Positions 25,457 to 34,710 of a stretch of DNA of 64,000 bases are shown piece after piece. Within the stretch, counting starts at the first letter, position 1. Each line of letters starts with the position of its first letter. The stretch is from Chromatiaceae bacterium (lineage in GTDB: Bacteria > Pseudomonadota > Gammaproteobacteria > Chromatiales > Chromatiaceae). The notes below the pieces were generated by a model. It had not been told where the DNA came from. It saw only the letters and a list, made by a program, of their open reading frames with translations, and did not search any database. A program made the translations under genes and the position numbers. The stretch spans positions 1-64,000 of the forward strand of contig JACDZG010000021.1 of the NCBI GenBank assembly GCA_013426805.1, in the 5' to 3' direction.

Positions 25457-25796
25457 AACGAATCCTTAGAAGTGTCATCGCGTCGTCAGCAACGCGGCTC
25501 AACCGGGCTCAGGTCAAAAGCCGTCATCCACCACGTACTCGACGGTGTAGGAGCATCCCTGCGAAAGGCTCGTTTCAGCAAGACCTATGAGCAGGTGCAG
25601 CAGTACCGCGATATGCCTTTCAACCGCGCGCTTCTTGTCGCATTCCCTGTCGTCGATCTCCTCAGGCGATGTTGACCATGTCCGCCTCGCCGAAGCGCCG
25701 CTGCCGCATAACAGCACACAAACGGTCGACGGCCTTCGGGCCTGACCGGCGGCCCAGCCGGGGCCGCCATCCCTGGCGGCGCAGACCCGTGTCCGA
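25457..25796. other. Stretch with only relic coding signal
   Basis: About 340 bases. On the minus strand a frame with EEIDDRECDKKRAVERHIAV followed by LLHLLIGLAE loosely recalls DUF29 proteins (EEIExM...ER...HLxxLLxHLLK), but the frame is only 67 codons and lacks the rest of that family. I treat it as a possible remnant and do not call a gene. Confidence 0.3.
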
Positions 25797-26456
25797 TCAG
25801 GCGGCGTTGCGCGCCGCGGACGCGCGCTTGCTCATCATCGCGGCGCGCATCATGACCAGCACGAACAGGCTGGCAACGAAGCCGATGCCGGCGACCACCA
25901 GGCTCGCCGTCGTGGGATTGGTTTGCGCATCGGCGATGTGGAAGATGTCGCCGACCAGCCCCAGCGCCGGATTCGCCGTGGGAACTGCGATCACATAGGC
26001 ACAGAAGGCCAGGAACAGTCCAAAAACCAGCAGCTTGAGGTCCATGTGCAGGGCGGCCAGCACGGTGCCGAACGCCAGCAAATAGATCAGCACCGCGGTG
26101 TATTGCTGCGCATTCATCAGGGCGCGGATGCCATGGGTGTTCAGGACATAGAGTAGTGCGATCAAGGCGCCCCAATGCACCGCCTGCTTTATTACGTACC
26201 AGATCCGGGAGTTGCCGGAGAGATAGGCCTGGCTCCAGCCGGAGACCAGCGACACGACCGCGACGATCGGGATAAAGATCTCCCAGTAGCGGAAGGCGCC
26301 TTCCATCTTCGATTCGCTCAGCCAGAACAGCAGCACGGCAGCGGCAAACAACACCAGTAGCGGGAAGGCCGCCAGGATAAATGGCATTGAATGATCGGAC
26401 CTGCGCTGCGCGCTTGCCGGCTTGTGGGCTTTTTCGGGGACTAGGGTTTCGGACAC
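25797..26456 (-). CDS. Hypothetical polytopic membrane protein (219 aa)
   Basis: A short basic N-terminus is followed by about six membrane helices (for example FILAAFPLLVLFAAAVLLFW and VVAGIGFVASLFVLVMMRAA). No transport or enzyme motif is visible. It is flanked by noncoding stretches, so context gives no function. The frame has a clean start and a basic C-terminus (SKRASAARNAA) as expected for an inner-membrane protein. Confidence 0.6.
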   Translation of the reverse strand: MSETLVPEKAHKPASAQRRSDHSMPFILAAFPLLVLFAAAVLLFWLSESKMEGAFRYWEIFIPIVAVVSLVSGWSQAYLSGNSRIWYVIKQAVHWGALIALLYVLNTHGIRALMNAQQYTAVLIYLLAFGTVLAALHMDLKLLVFGLFLAFCAYVIAVPTANPALGLVGDIFHIADAQTNPTTASLVVAGIGFVASLFVLVMMRAAMMSKRASAARNAA

Positions 26457-27008
26457 GAGGGTTTCTCCAAATCGACCTGTGGTTGGGTAGAGACCGACGG
26501 TCGGATCAGCCAGGGCACAGGACGACCAAGGCTCGGAATCGCACCACCAGCGGGCACGCGACCGTCGGGGCAGATGATCTCAGCGATATGTTGCGCGTTG
26601 TTCCTAATCGCAGTTTGCGGGCAGTGGGCGTGCTGGACAGGCACCACGGCAGGCCGCCGCGATGTCAAGTATAGAGACCTAACGTTCGCACGGTTAGACT
26701 CATTACAACAAGAAGGGTTGCGGCGGTCTGTGCGGCAGCAAACAGGCGTCCAACTTCACCGGTTCCCACGCGGGTCGACGGTGTGTCGCCGCCGCCCCGG
26801 CACGCCATGTCTCTGCCGCCGTTCGGGCTCCTGTCGGCCGGGTCGCACGACGTCGGCGCCGATCGGGTCATCAAGCCGCCCTGCCGGCGTCGGTTGTGCG
26901 CACAGGTCGGCCAGTCGGAATTGCGGACCCAGGCGATCTTGCGTCCATTTGCGGACCGCCCCCTCTCCTCTTCATACTGGCGGGTATGCCGCCCGACTGG
27001 AGCCCGCC
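26457..27008. other. Intergenic stretch of 550 bases without a gene
   Basis: No convincing coding frame. The plus-strand frame continuous with the next gene from 26574 is rejected as an N-terminal extension because it lacks homology-like features before the ATG at 27009. The upstream region of the membrane protein on the minus strand and of the YkgJ-type gene on the plus strand must hold both promoters. Confidence 0.4.
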
Positions 27009-27926
27009 ATGACCGATACCACGTTCGACATCCCGTTCAAGAGCCCGACGATCCCGGCCGCGCTGACCGCGGACACGCGGATCCCGTTCCGCTGTTACCC
27101 CGGGATTTCGTGTTTCAACGCCTGCTGCAAGCAGGCGGACGTGACCCTGGCCCCCTACGACATTCTGCGCCTGAAGCGGCGGCTGGGGCTCACGTCCACC
27201 GCGTTTCTGCGCGACTACTCGGTCCCCTTCCAGATGGACGGGGACGGGCTCCCGGGGGTCAAGCTCAAGACACAGGATAACGGCACTTGTTTACAACTCG
27301 ATGGAGACGCGGGCTGCGGGGTTTACGCTGACCGCCCGACGGTGTGCCGTTACTATCCGGTGGCGCTGCTGGCGCTGCGTGAGAAGGGCTCGGCGGAGTC
27401 CGAGGAGCGCTATTCACTGGTCAAAGAGGACCATTGTAAGGGTCACGCCGAGGAACGGGAGGTCAGCATCGGCGACTACCGGACTGAGCAGGGTTGCGCC
27501 GAGTACGATGATCACAACCGCGAGTGGTACCAACTGCTGCTCAAGAAAATGTCCGCCGGACCCACGGTGGGCAAGCCGCCGCAGACCAGCCTCCAGCTCT
27601 TTTTCATGGCCTCTTACGACGTCGACAACTTCCGCAAGTTCGTCCTGTCCGCGGGCTTCCGGCGCACCTATGTGTTGCCCGACGCCTTCTACACCGTGAT
27701 CGAGCAGGACGACGAGGCCCTGCTCGCGTTCGGTTTCCGCTTGCTGCGTCAGGTGCTGTTCGGTGAGCGCACGCTGGAAGAGGTGGCCAACGCCTGGGAG
27801 CAACGGGTGGAGCAGCGCCGGGACGTCTGGGATGCGCGCAAGCAGGCGGAGATCGAGCGACGGCTGGCGGACGAGGATAAGAAATATGCCGGTGACGGGG
27901 GTGAGACGCCGTGCGGCGACAACTGA
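27009..27926 (+). CDS. YkgJ-family cysteine-cluster protein
   Basis: A 305-aa cytoplasmic protein. The Fe/Zn-cluster cysteines are seen at CYPGISCFNACCKQ (about 29-41) and later in DGDAGCGVYADRPTVCRYYP, the standard YkgJ/UPF0153 arrangement. The C-terminal third is helical and charged. GGAG precedes the ATG by eight bases. Members are believed to bind zinc or an iron-sulfur centre; the reaction is unknown. It ends 13 bases before the first possible start of the gmhA-like gene, so the two may share a transcript. Confidence 0.85.
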   Translation: MTDTTFDIPFKSPTIPAALTADTRIPFRCYPGISCFNACCKQADVTLAPYDILRLKRRLGLTSTAFLRDYSVPFQMDGDGLPGVKLKTQDNGTCLQLDGDAGCGVYADRPTVCRYYPVALLALREKGSAESEERYSLVKEDHCKGHAEEREVSIGDYRTEQGCAEYDDHNREWYQLLLKKMSAGPTVGKPPQTSLQLFFMASYDVDNFRKFVLSAGFRRTYVLPDAFYTVIEQDDEALLAFGFRLLRQVLFGERTLEEVANAWEQRVEQRRDVWDARKQAEIERRLADEDKKYAGDGGETPCGDN

Positions 27927-27933
27927 CCGGTGC

Positions 27934-27981
27934 GACTCCATGAGCGACTCCATGAGCGACTCCATGAGCGACTCCATGAGC
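27934..27981 (+). repeat. Four tandem copies of a 12-bp repeat at a gene start
   Basis: The unit GACTCCATGAGC occurs four times in a row (27934-27981). Each unit carries an in-frame ATG, giving the N-terminus MSDSMSDSMSDSMSE. A change of copy number would add or remove four residues and one start codon without changing the frame. Confidence 0.95.
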
Positions 27982-28569
27982 GAGACACCCGACCTCGAGC
28001 GCCTGCTCACGCAACGGCTTGCGGCGACTGCCGCCTTGCTGGAGCGGGTGCGAGCGGACACGCCGCTGCTTGCCGCCACGGTGGACGCTGCCGCCAGGAC
28101 GGCGCGCGCCATCCAGGCCGGGGGCACGATTTTCATCTGCGGCAATGGCGGCAGCGCGGGCGAGGCGACGCACCTCAGCGGCGAGTTGATCGGCCCCTTC
28201 CTGAACAAGACCCGGCGGCCGCTGCCGGCCATCGCCCTGGGCTTCGACACCAGTGCGACCAGCGCGGTGGCCAACGACTTCTCCTTTGCCGAGGTCTTTG
28301 CCCGCCAGCTCGCCGCGCTGGCCCGGCCCGGCGACGTGCTCTGGGCGCTCAGTACCAGCGGGCGTTCGCCCAATATCCTGCGCGTCCTGGAGGCTGCCGC
28401 GGAACGCGGCTGCCTGCGCGTCCTGATCACCGGTGAGCGCGGTCGTGACCTGACCGGGATCGCGGACATCGTCCTGGCTGTTCCCTCCGGCGAGACGCCG
28501 CGCATCCAGGAGGTCCATCTGATGCTCGGGCACTTTCTGTGCGAGGCGGTGGAGGCACTGGCGAGTTGA
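27940..28569 (+). CDS. gmhA: Phosphoheptose isomerase-like SIS protein
   Basis: A SIS-domain sugar isomerase of up to 209 aa. The GmhA landmarks are present: FICGNGGSAGEATHLSGEL, SAVANDFSFAEVFARQL, LSTSGRSPNILRVLEAA, and the zinc/catalytic segment RIQEVHLMLGHFLCE. GmhA converts sedoheptulose 7-phosphate to D-glycero-manno-heptose 7-phosphate for the lipopolysaccharide core; DiaA, a DnaA-binding relative, is an alternative. Four in-frame ATGs (27940, 27952, 27964, 27976) are possible starts because of the 12-bp repeat, and none has a strong ribosome binding site. Other heptose genes are not nearby. Confidence 0.85.
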   Translation: MSDSMSDSMSDSMSETPDLERLLTQRLAATAALLERVRADTPLLAATVDAAARTARAIQAGGTIFICGNGGSAGEATHLSGELIGPFLNKTRRPLPAIALGFDTSATSAVANDFSFAEVFARQLAALARPGDVLWALSTSGRSPNILRVLEAAAERGCLRVLITGERGRDLTGIADIVLAVPSGETPRIQEVHLMLGHFLCEAVEALAS

Positions 28570-28870
28570 GGTCCGCCGCTTATGAGCCGACGACCGTGAT
28601 CACCGGACGTAGGGGCGGGTTTTAAACCCGCCCTCACACCGAAGCTCGGTCTGGATCGCAGGTGTGAAGGCTCGATCAGGGGGTCGGCAAAGGTGCGCGG
28701 CAACGCTGTGGGAGCGGCCTGGGGCCTCGCGGGTACGGGCGTGTCGGTGCTCACCACGATGCCCCGTCGCGGCCGCAGGCCGTTTCCACAAAGGGCAAGA
28801 AATCTGTAAAAACGTCCCTATTCATTTGTCTCCATCCGCGGATTCCAGGATCACCAGCGACCATCGCCCC
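28570..28870. other. Intergenic region with a perfect palindrome
   Basis: About 300 bases between gmhA and the vWA/J-domain pair. The palindrome GGGCGGGTTTTAAACCCGCCC at 28613-28633 could end the gmhA transcript, although no T-run follows; the same sequence also looks like a dispersed repeat. No gene is seen. Confidence 0.6.
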
Positions 28871-29587
28871 ATGACTTCCGATCGCAAAGATCTCGACAGC
28901 ACCGGTGAGGTGAATGACTTCCTCCAGCAAGTGGCGGCCACCCCGCGGGTGGGGCCGCCGGGCGGCCGCGGGCGCCTGATCTTCGCCATGGACGCCACCG
29001 CGAGCCGGGAACCCACCTGGGATCAGGCGGCGCGCATCCAATCGGCCATGTTCGCCGACACCCGCGCGCTGGGCGGACTCGAGGTCCAGCTCTGTTTCTA
29101 CCGGGGCTTCCAGGAGTTCGAGTCATCCGACTGGATTGGGGAATCGGATCTGCTCCTGCGGCGCATGAATCGGGTGTTTTGTGCGGCCGGGCTGACCCAA
29201 ATCGGGCGAGTCCTGGATCACGCGATTGCGCAGGCCGGGCGCGGGCGGGTGAATGCACTGGTCTTTGTGGGTGACTGTATGGAGGAGGACCGGGAGCGGC
29301 TGGCGGATCTGGCCGGACGGCTCGGGTTGCTGCATGTGCCGGCGTTCGTGTTTCAGGAAGGTCGGGACCCCACGGCGGAGCCCAGCTTCCGGGAGATCGC
29401 GCGGCTGAGCGGCGGCGCCTGGTGCCCGTTCGACGCCAACAGCCCCGGGTTGTTGCGCGATCTCCTGGGGGCGGTCGCCGTCTACGCGGCAGGCGGGCAC
29501 AAGGCGCTCGCACGGTACGGCCAGACGCGCGGCGGGGCGGTGCTGGCGCTGACGCATCAGGTCAGCGGCCGGGGCAAGGGGGATTGA
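28871..29587 (+). CDS. Cytoplasmic vWA-domain protein
   Basis: A 238-aa protein without signal peptide or membrane helix. [19 protein letters not shown] gives a DxTxS MIDAS motif; [13 protein letters not shown] supplies another vWA strand. The family is usually found next to a membrane J-domain protein, as here: the next gene starts four bases after this stop. The ATG at 28871 has no good ribosome binding site, and the frame is open upstream to 28664, but that extension looks noncoding. Function unknown; the pair may be a chaperone-linked assembly or quality-control unit. Confidence 0.75.
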   Translation: MTSDRKDLDSTGEVNDFLQQVAATPRVGPPGGRGRLIFAMDATASREPTWDQAARIQSAMFADTRALGGLEVQLCFYRGFQEFESSDWIGESDLLLRRMNRVFCAAGLTQIGRVLDHAIAQAGRGRVNALVFVGDCMEEDRERLADLAGRLGLLHVPAFVFQEGRDPTAEPSFREIARLSGGAWCPFDANSPGLLRDLLGAVAVYAAGGHKALARYGQTRGGAVLALTHQVSGRGKGD

Positions 29588-29591
29588 GGGC

Positions 29592-30380
29592 GTGATCCTG
29601 CGCGTCCTGCTCGTTGCGCTGCTGCTGCTGGGGGTCTTCTGGTTCCTGCACTGGTTCCGCAAGACACCGCCGACGCGCGTCGCCTGGGTCCTGCGTAAAG
29701 TCGGGCTCTGGACCCTGATCGGTGTGCTGGTACTGGCGGTGCTCACCGGGCGGTTGAACCCGATCTTCGCCGCCTTGGCCGCCCTGGTTCCCACCACGCT
29801 GCGGCTCCTGCATCTGGTCCAGATGTTGCCGGCCCTGCAACGGTTGTTGCGTGCGTTGGGTGTGGGGTTGCCGGGCGTCGGCGGGACCGGGACCGCGACC
29901 GCCGGCACCGGTGGCAGTGCGGCCGGGATCTCGACGATCCGCACGCGGTTCCTGGTGATGAACCTGGATCACGCCAGCGGAGCCATGGACGGTGAGGTGC
30001 TGGAGGGGCCCTTCACCGGGCGACGGCTCAAGGATCTGGGGCTCGACGAACTGCTGCGGATGCTGGAGCTTTATCGGGAGTCCGATGCCCAGTCGGCCGC
30101 TGTGCTGGAGGCCTATCTGGACCGGGAGCGGGGCCTGGAGTGGCGCGATCGGGACCCGGGTCCGGGTGCCGGCGTCAGTGGCGGCAGTACCGGCGGGGGA
30201 CCGATGAACGAGGCGGAGGCCGTGGCGATCTTGGGGATCGATGCCGCGGCGGATACGACCGCTATTCGCGACGCCCATCGCCGGTTGATGCAGAAGCTGC
30301 ATCCGGATCGGGGCGGGTCCGATTACTTGGCGGCCAAGATCAATGAGGCCAAACAGGTGCTGCTCAAGCGACGGTCCTGA
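29592..30380 (+). CDS. Membrane-anchored J-domain protein
   Basis: A 262-aa protein. Two membrane helices lie within the first 75 residues ([17 protein letters not shown] and [14 protein letters not shown]). The C-terminal 60 residues are a J domain with the HPD tripeptide in [20 protein letters not shown], of the TIM14/DnaJ-like type. J domains stimulate Hsp70 (DnaK) ATPase, so this protein should recruit DnaK to the membrane. GTG at 29592 is used, with GATTGAGGG just upstream. The coupling to the vWA gene suggests a joint role. Confidence 0.85.
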   Translation: MILRVLLVALLLLGVFWFLHWFRKTPPTRVAWVLRKVGLWTLIGVLVLAVLTGRLNPIFAALAALVPTTLRLLHLVQMLPALQRLLRALGVGLPGVGGTGTATAGTGGSAAGISTIRTRFLVMNLDHASGAMDGEVLEGPFTGRRLKDLGLDELLRMLELYRESDAQSAAVLEAYLDRERGLEWRDRDPGPGAGVSGGSTGGGPMNEAEAVAILGIDAAADTTAIRDAHRRLMQKLHPDRGGSDYLAAKINEAKQVLLKRRS

Positions 30381-30535
30381 GTCACTGTCCGATCCGTCGG
30401 GCGCGGACCGACTCCTCGCGCTCCAGCGCTTCCAGTGCGCCCGGTTTGCATTCGACGTCGTGCTTGCGGCAATGATCGGCGGCTGGCGGGTTGTGTGTTG
30501 CAGTGATCGCATAGGATCGCTCATCCCCCGTTGGC

Positions 30536-31507
30536 TCAGGGCGCGGCCTTGATCCCCGCTGCCTGGAGCAGGGCGCGCACATGTTCCACTGGAATTGCAT
30601 AGGTGATGCCGCTGGGGTCGGAGAGGGCGACTTCTTTGGTTCCCTTGATGAAGACGCTGTTGATGACCCCCACCACCCGCCCGGAGTCCGGCTCATACAG
30701 CGGTGATCCCGAGTTACCGGGGTAGGCGGTGGCGTCCAACTGGATGATGTCGAAGGGCTCGTTCAGGCGCTTCACCATCTCGGTGGTCAAGTCGCGAGCC
30801 GAACCGACCGGGATCACGATCGGCGCGATGGCCGCAACGATGCCCTGGTGGGTCGCGGGGAACAGGCCCAGGGCGTTGAGGATCGGGTAACCGGTAAAGG
30901 CGACCGCCTCGCCTTCGCGCAGATCCGTGCCCCGGCCCAGGGCCAAGGGCGGCAGCGGTGCGCCGCCGAAGCGCAACAAGGCCAGGTCATGGGTCTCATC
31001 GCGGCGTACCAGATCAGCCTCCCGGACCTGGACCCGGTCCTGACCCGCCGGAAGAAAGACGGCATAGACCTCACGGCGGTTGGTGTCGAGCCGCGGCGGC
31101 AATACATGGGCGTTCGTGACGGCGTGGTTGCCCGCGACGACGAATCCGCTGCCGCGCAGGTCATGCGGTTGTGCGCGTACCCTCATGTAGGTGCCCACCG
31201 CGACGACGCCGCGCTTGATCGACACCAGGGTGTCCGGCAGGCCGGCGGCTGCCGTGGGCAGCGTCTGGTGCAGGCACAGGGTCAGGGTCAGGACGATCAA
31301 TGACCACAGAGACACCCGCGTGGATCGCGTGTCCCGGCCGGCTCTTGGGTGGTTGTCCGGACGAACGCGGCGGTCTCGCCGCGCGCCAAGCGGCCGCCGC
31401 GCCGCGCATTTCGCGATGCCGGGCGATTCAATGAGGGTGGGTCCCGACTGGTACATGACAGGTCCGTGGTTCCCTGGGATTTGTCGATAGTGTAGACGCT
31501 CCAGCAC
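30536..31507 (-). CDS. Exported trypsin-like serine protease
   Basis: Up to 323 aa. After a hydrophobic signal or anchor (LWSLIVLTLTLCLHQTL) comes a chymotrypsin-fold protease with the triad visible as VTNAHVL (His), HDLALLRF (Asp) and AYPGNSGSPLY (Ser). There is no PDZ domain, unlike the DegS-like protein at 43163-44296. The true start is uncertain: the first 68 residues before the hydrophobic segment look poorly conserved and a GTG closer to the signal (about 31315) is possible. It should act in the periplasm. Confidence 0.75.
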   Translation of the reverse strand: MLERLHYRQIPGNHGPVMYQSGPTLIESPGIAKCAARRPLGARRDRRVRPDNHPRAGRDTRSTRVSLWSLIVLTLTLCLHQTLPTAAAGLPDTLVSIKRGVVAVGTYMRVRAQPHDLRGSGFVVAGNHAVTNAHVLPPRLDTNRREVYAVFLPAGQDRVQVREADLVRRDETHDLALLRFGGAPLPPLALGRGTDLREGEAVAFTGYPILNALGLFPATHQGIVAAIAPIVIPVGSARDLTTEMVKRLNEPFDIIQLDATAYPGNSGSPLYEPDSGRVVGVINSVFIKGTKEVALSDPSGITYAIPVEHVRALLQAAGIKAAP

Positions 31508-31540
31508 TGACCGGGCGGCGCACCCGCCTGGTATCGGCGG

Positions 31541-31981
31541 TCAGTCAGGTCCCGCGGCGGGCGTGTCGGTACCGGTGCAACCCGCCTGTGCGTCCCCGGC
31601 CGCCGCCTGCAGGCGCGCGCGGTAGTCCGAAAAATGACGCAAAAACAGCGCTTCCAGGTCATCAATGACGACTGCTTCGTTGCGGCCCTGGAGCACATGA
31701 GCGGACATCAGGGCCGAGGTTTCGTTGAGCATGGGGCCGCGATCGAGCATCGGGTAGGTGCGGGAGAGGCGGCGGATGGCGGCAATGACGGTCTCCTGTT
31801 CCGGTCGCGGCAGCGGTGTGGGTGCAACGGGTGGCGCGGGCGCGGCGGTCGGTTGCCGACCCGCGGCGAGGAACTCGGCAAAGGCCAGCAGGGTGCGCCG
31901 ATCGTCTTCGCCCAGGGAGCGGAACAGTCGCGTCAGGCGTGGCTCGTCAGTGCCATGCCGCGGGGCTTGATGGTCATTCAT
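31541..31981 (-). CDS. Hypothetical 146-aa protein next to the LysR regulator
   Basis: Starts MNDHQAPRHGTDEPRLTRLF and continues with LGEDDRRTLLAFAEFL, a proline/alanine linker near 45-60, and a helical segment with RLSRTYPMLDRGPMLNE and VLQGRNEAVVIDDLEALFL. No membrane segment. I do not recognise a named family, though the composition and codon use look coding. It follows the LysR gene on the same strand by 31 bases and is probably in its transcript. Confidence 0.6.
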   Translation of the reverse strand: MNDHQAPRHGTDEPRLTRLFRSLGEDDRRTLLAFAEFLAAGRQPTAAPAPPVAPTPLPRPEQETVIAAIRRLSRTYPMLDRGPMLNETSALMSAHVLQGRNEAVVIDDLEALFLRHFSDYRARLQAAAGDAQAGCTGTDTPAAGPD

Positions 31982-32012
31982 GGCAGTCACTTCAGGGTAT
32001 CGCTCCGACCGC

Positions 32013-32918
32013 TCAAGGCTCAGCGCGGGAGCGGCAGTAAGCGCGGGCAAACTCGAGGAGTTCCTCCATCACCCGCAGGCGAAACTTCTGCTTTTGGTGC
32101 ACGAATGAAAAGGGCCGATCCAGCGGCGGGTCCAGATTCACCGCCACCAGGGTACCGAGCCGCAGTTCTTTCTGGATGGTTGCCCGCGATACGACCGACA
32201 CCCCCATCCCGGCCTCTACCGCACCCTTCACGGCTTCGGGGCTGCCAAGTTCCATCGCGATTTTGAGGACGGCATGGCACTGCGGCAACTGCCCCAGGTA
32301 GTCGCTGATCACCTCGCGTGTGCCCGAGCCCTCCTCGCGGCAGATGAAGGGGTATTCCAGCAGACGGGCGAAGGTGAGTTGTTCGGCTCCGGCCAGGGCA
32401 TGCCCCGGGGGCAGGATGGCAACCAGTTGATCGCGTTTGCAGTTTTCCACTACGAGGTTCTTGTTGCTGACCGGCGCTTCCACCACGCCCAGATCGATGG
32501 CGTTGTTCTCGACCATGGAGACAATGCCCTCGCTGTTGGACACCTTCAGGTGAATGGTGACGTCCGGATAGCGCTCTTTGAAGTCGCCGAGCAGGGTGGG
32601 GAGCATGTACTCGGCGATGGTGGTGCTGGCACCGATGGTGAGCGCTCCGCTGATCTCTCCGGTGATCGTGCGCACGGCGTTCTCCATTTCAGCATAGAGC
32701 TCGAAAATCCGATCCGCGTAGGAGAAGACCTGACGGCCGGCGTCCGTCAGGCTGATCCGGTTGTGGGTGCGGTCGAACAACCGGGTATTGAAGTGCTCTT
32801 CCAACTGGCGGACCTGGAAGGTGACCGCCGGCTGGGTCATGTGCAGGCTCTCCGCGGCCTTGGTAAAGCTCAGGAGTCGCGCGACGGTGTGGAATACCTG
32901 GAGTCTGCGGTCCGCCAT
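32013..32918 (-). CDS. LysR-family transcriptional regulator
   Basis: A 301-aa protein starting MADRRLQVFHTVARLLSFTK with the LysR helix-turn-helix (AAESLHMTQPAVTFQVRQLE, LFDRTHNRISLT) and an effector domain from about residue 90 (LTIGASTTIAEYMLPTLLGD). It belongs to the CysB/CbbR-like branch by overall look, but the ligand cannot be told. ATG at 32918 gives the usual LysR start; nine extra codons upstream are not needed. It is divergent from the fadL gene, so it may control that gene as well as itself. Confidence 0.9.
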   Translation of the reverse strand: MADRRLQVFHTVARLLSFTKAAESLHMTQPAVTFQVRQLEEHFNTRLFDRTHNRISLTDAGRQVFSYADRIFELYAEMENAVRTITGEISGALTIGASTTIAEYMLPTLLGDFKERYPDVTIHLKVSNSEGIVSMVENNAIDLGVVEAPVSNKNLVVENCKRDQLVAILPPGHALAGAEQLTFARLLEYPFICREEGSGTREVISDYLGQLPQCHAVLKIAMELGSPEAVKGAVEAGMGVSVVSRATIQKELRLGTLVAVNLDPPLDRPFSFVHQKQKFRLRVMEELLEFARAYCRSRAEP

Positions 32919-33319
32919 CCGGGTCGATCTCGGTGAATGCATCAATAAAAAACGCTTATATCATACAAAGCTGATGTTTGGTAAGTTTCACCGTAATTTC
33001 AACGGCATTATCGCATTTCCGGAGCGATTGTTAGGGATCGAGCTGGCGTTGCTTTCGCGCAACTGCAATGTTGTTGCAACAAGTGGTGGAAATCGGCGGT
33101 CGCTTGGCCTACAGTTCCAGGCGGTCGTCAATCGTCGCGAATAGACCGATTTACATGGTATTTCTTCTTGCACACAAGGGCTTTGCAGGCTTCTGCCAGG
33201 GCTGCTCGCCTGGTCGCAACCGCACAACTCGCGGTGGCCGACAGAGGTCGGAGTGGGGCGCTGGACCGGGCGATCGAACCGCATTTGCAACAGGCAACCG
33301 TGTTTCAGGGGGATCTCTC
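32919..33319. promoter_or_regulatory. Divergent lysR/fadL control region with a 12-bp palindrome
   Basis: About 400 bases. A+T-rich sequence just upstream of lysR (32940-33010) probably contains promoters. The perfect palindrome TTGTTGCAACAA lies at 33071-33082, partly resembling the TTGTGCACTGCAACAA elements of the PHA locus. It could bind PhaR or the LysR protein; both are guesses. Confidence 0.5.
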
Positions 33320-34609
33320 ATGTACGAAAAGGCGGCAGGTTCAGTCGCAACCGCCCTGGTCGCCGCAGTGATCGGGACCTTTGGTGCGCATGGCGGTGCG
33401 CAGGCGTCCGGCTTTCTGTTGCCCGAGGCGTCGACCGCGGGTATCGGTACTGCCAACGCGATGGTTGCCAACCCCACGGAGGTCGGCGCAATCCCTTACA
33501 ACGCGGCGGCCATGGGGTTCCAGGACAGATCCAGTCTCGCGCTGGGCGCCCTGCTCATCGGACCATCCTTCTCGGTGACCAACGCCACCGGTACCCATGA
33601 CAGCGACGGGGCCGAATGGGTCGGCGCGCCCCTGTTGCAGGCGGCCATCAAACTCAACCACCAATGGCGGATGGGGCTCGGGCTGAACGTGCCCTACGGA
33701 CTGGAGACGCGCTGGGCCTATGGGACCTTCCCGGCGCTGAGCCAATCGCGCACTGTCCCCGGGCTCGGCACCATCCCGACCGGCAATCACCCCACCGCGA
33801 GCAAGTTGGAGGTCCTGGACCTGGTGCCGAGCGCGGCCTATCGGGTCAACGACAATCTGAGTCTGGCCCTGGGCCTGGATATCTACTCGGCCCAAACCGC
33901 GCAACTGGACTCCAATCTGGGACAGATGGAAGGCAGCGGCTATGGACTCGGTTTCAACCTGGGCGTCATGTACCGCATCCAGGCCCTGTCCCTGGGCCTG
34001 ACCTATCGGTCTGCCGCTACCCTGGACATCGAAGGGAACTACACACCGAGCAACATGGTGCTGGTCGCGGCGGGGAGGCTGCAGCAGGGGCAGCGTGCCA
34101 GTGTGGACGTTAACCTGCCCTGGCGTCTGCAACTCGGGGCGCGCTATGCGTTCACCGAGACGATCGCGGCCGAGTTCGATTGGAGCTACACCGGTTGGGA
34201 TGAGTTCGACCGCCTGGAGATCACCGGTAACCGCACCAACACCCTGATCTCTGCCGACACCAACGCCTGGAGTAATTCCAACGCCTACCGCCTGGGTCTG
34301 ACCTGGCAGGTGCAGCCGCAGACCCAGTTGCGCGTCGGCTATGCTTATGACGAGACCGGTCAGAGTGACGATCACTTCAGCGCCAGGGTCCCGGACAGCG
34401 ACCGCCAACTCTTCAGTATCGGCATCGCGCAGGGGCTTGGCAACGGGTTCTCAGTCGAGGCCAGTTACGCCTATGTCTTGGGGGAGAATCGGACGTTTAC
34501 GGCGGCCATCCCTTACACGAGCGGTGAAGCCATCGGGACCTCGGCACTCGACGGCGAATACGCGATGGATGCCAACATCATCGGGATCGAGCTGGTCAAG
34601 ACCTTGTGA
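33320..34609 (+). CDS. FadL-family outer-membrane transporter
   Basis: A 429-aa outer-membrane beta-barrel protein. The signal peptide ends near GAQA, followed by SGFLLPEASTAGIGTANAMV, the FadL N-terminal hatch pattern, and PYNAAAMGF. Later strands include GLGLNVPYGLETRWAYG, and the protein ends with an aromatic-alternating strand. FadL proteins import long-chain fatty acids or hydrophobic compounds. A good ribosome binding site (CAGGGGGA) precedes ATG 33320. The neighbouring PHA genes make a lipid-related role plausible. Confidence 0.88.
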   Translation: MYEKAAGSVATALVAAVIGTFGAHGGAQASGFLLPEASTAGIGTANAMVANPTEVGAIPYNAAAMGFQDRSSLALGALLIGPSFSVTNATGTHDSDGAEWVGAPLLQAAIKLNHQWRMGLGLNVPYGLETRWAYGTFPALSQSRTVPGLGTIPTGNHPTASKLEVLDLVPSAAYRVNDNLSLALGLDIYSAQTAQLDSNLGQMEGSGYGLGFNLGVMYRIQALSLGLTYRSAATLDIEGNYTPSNMVLVAAGRLQQGQRASVDVNLPWRLQLGARYAFTETIAAEFDWSYTGWDEFDRLEITGNRTNTLISADTNAWSNSNAYRLGLTWQVQPQTQLRVGYAYDETGQSDDHFSARVPDSDRQLFSIGIAQGLGNGFSVEASYAYVLGENRTFTAAIPYTSGEAIGTSALDGEYAMDANIIGIELVKTL

Positions 34610-34674
34610 GGCGACTGACTGCGCTGGTTGGGATCAAGACCATGGCGGAGTGCGGTGCGACAGCTGAGCCGCCC

Positions 34675-34704
34675 GCCCCGCAGGCGATTGCCGGCCTGCG
34701 GGGC
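34675..34704. terminator. Hairpin between convergent fadL and dsrE2
   Basis: A perfect 11-bp stem, GCCCCGCAGGC at 34675-34685 and GCCTGCGGGGC at 34694-34704, lies between the two convergent genes and could terminate transcription from both sides. There is no strong T-run. Confidence 0.65.
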
Positions 34705-34710
34705 ACCCGG

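Noticed and set aside
26574-27008. N-terminal extension of the YkgJ-family protein
   Set aside because: The 145 residues before ATG 27009 are not protein-like, and a GGAG site marks the internal start.
30382-30696. 104-aa minus-strand frame ending in DHCRKHDVECKPGALE
   Set aside because: The C-terminal part looks somewhat coding, but it overlaps the end of the trypsin-like gene in another frame and has no start of its own.
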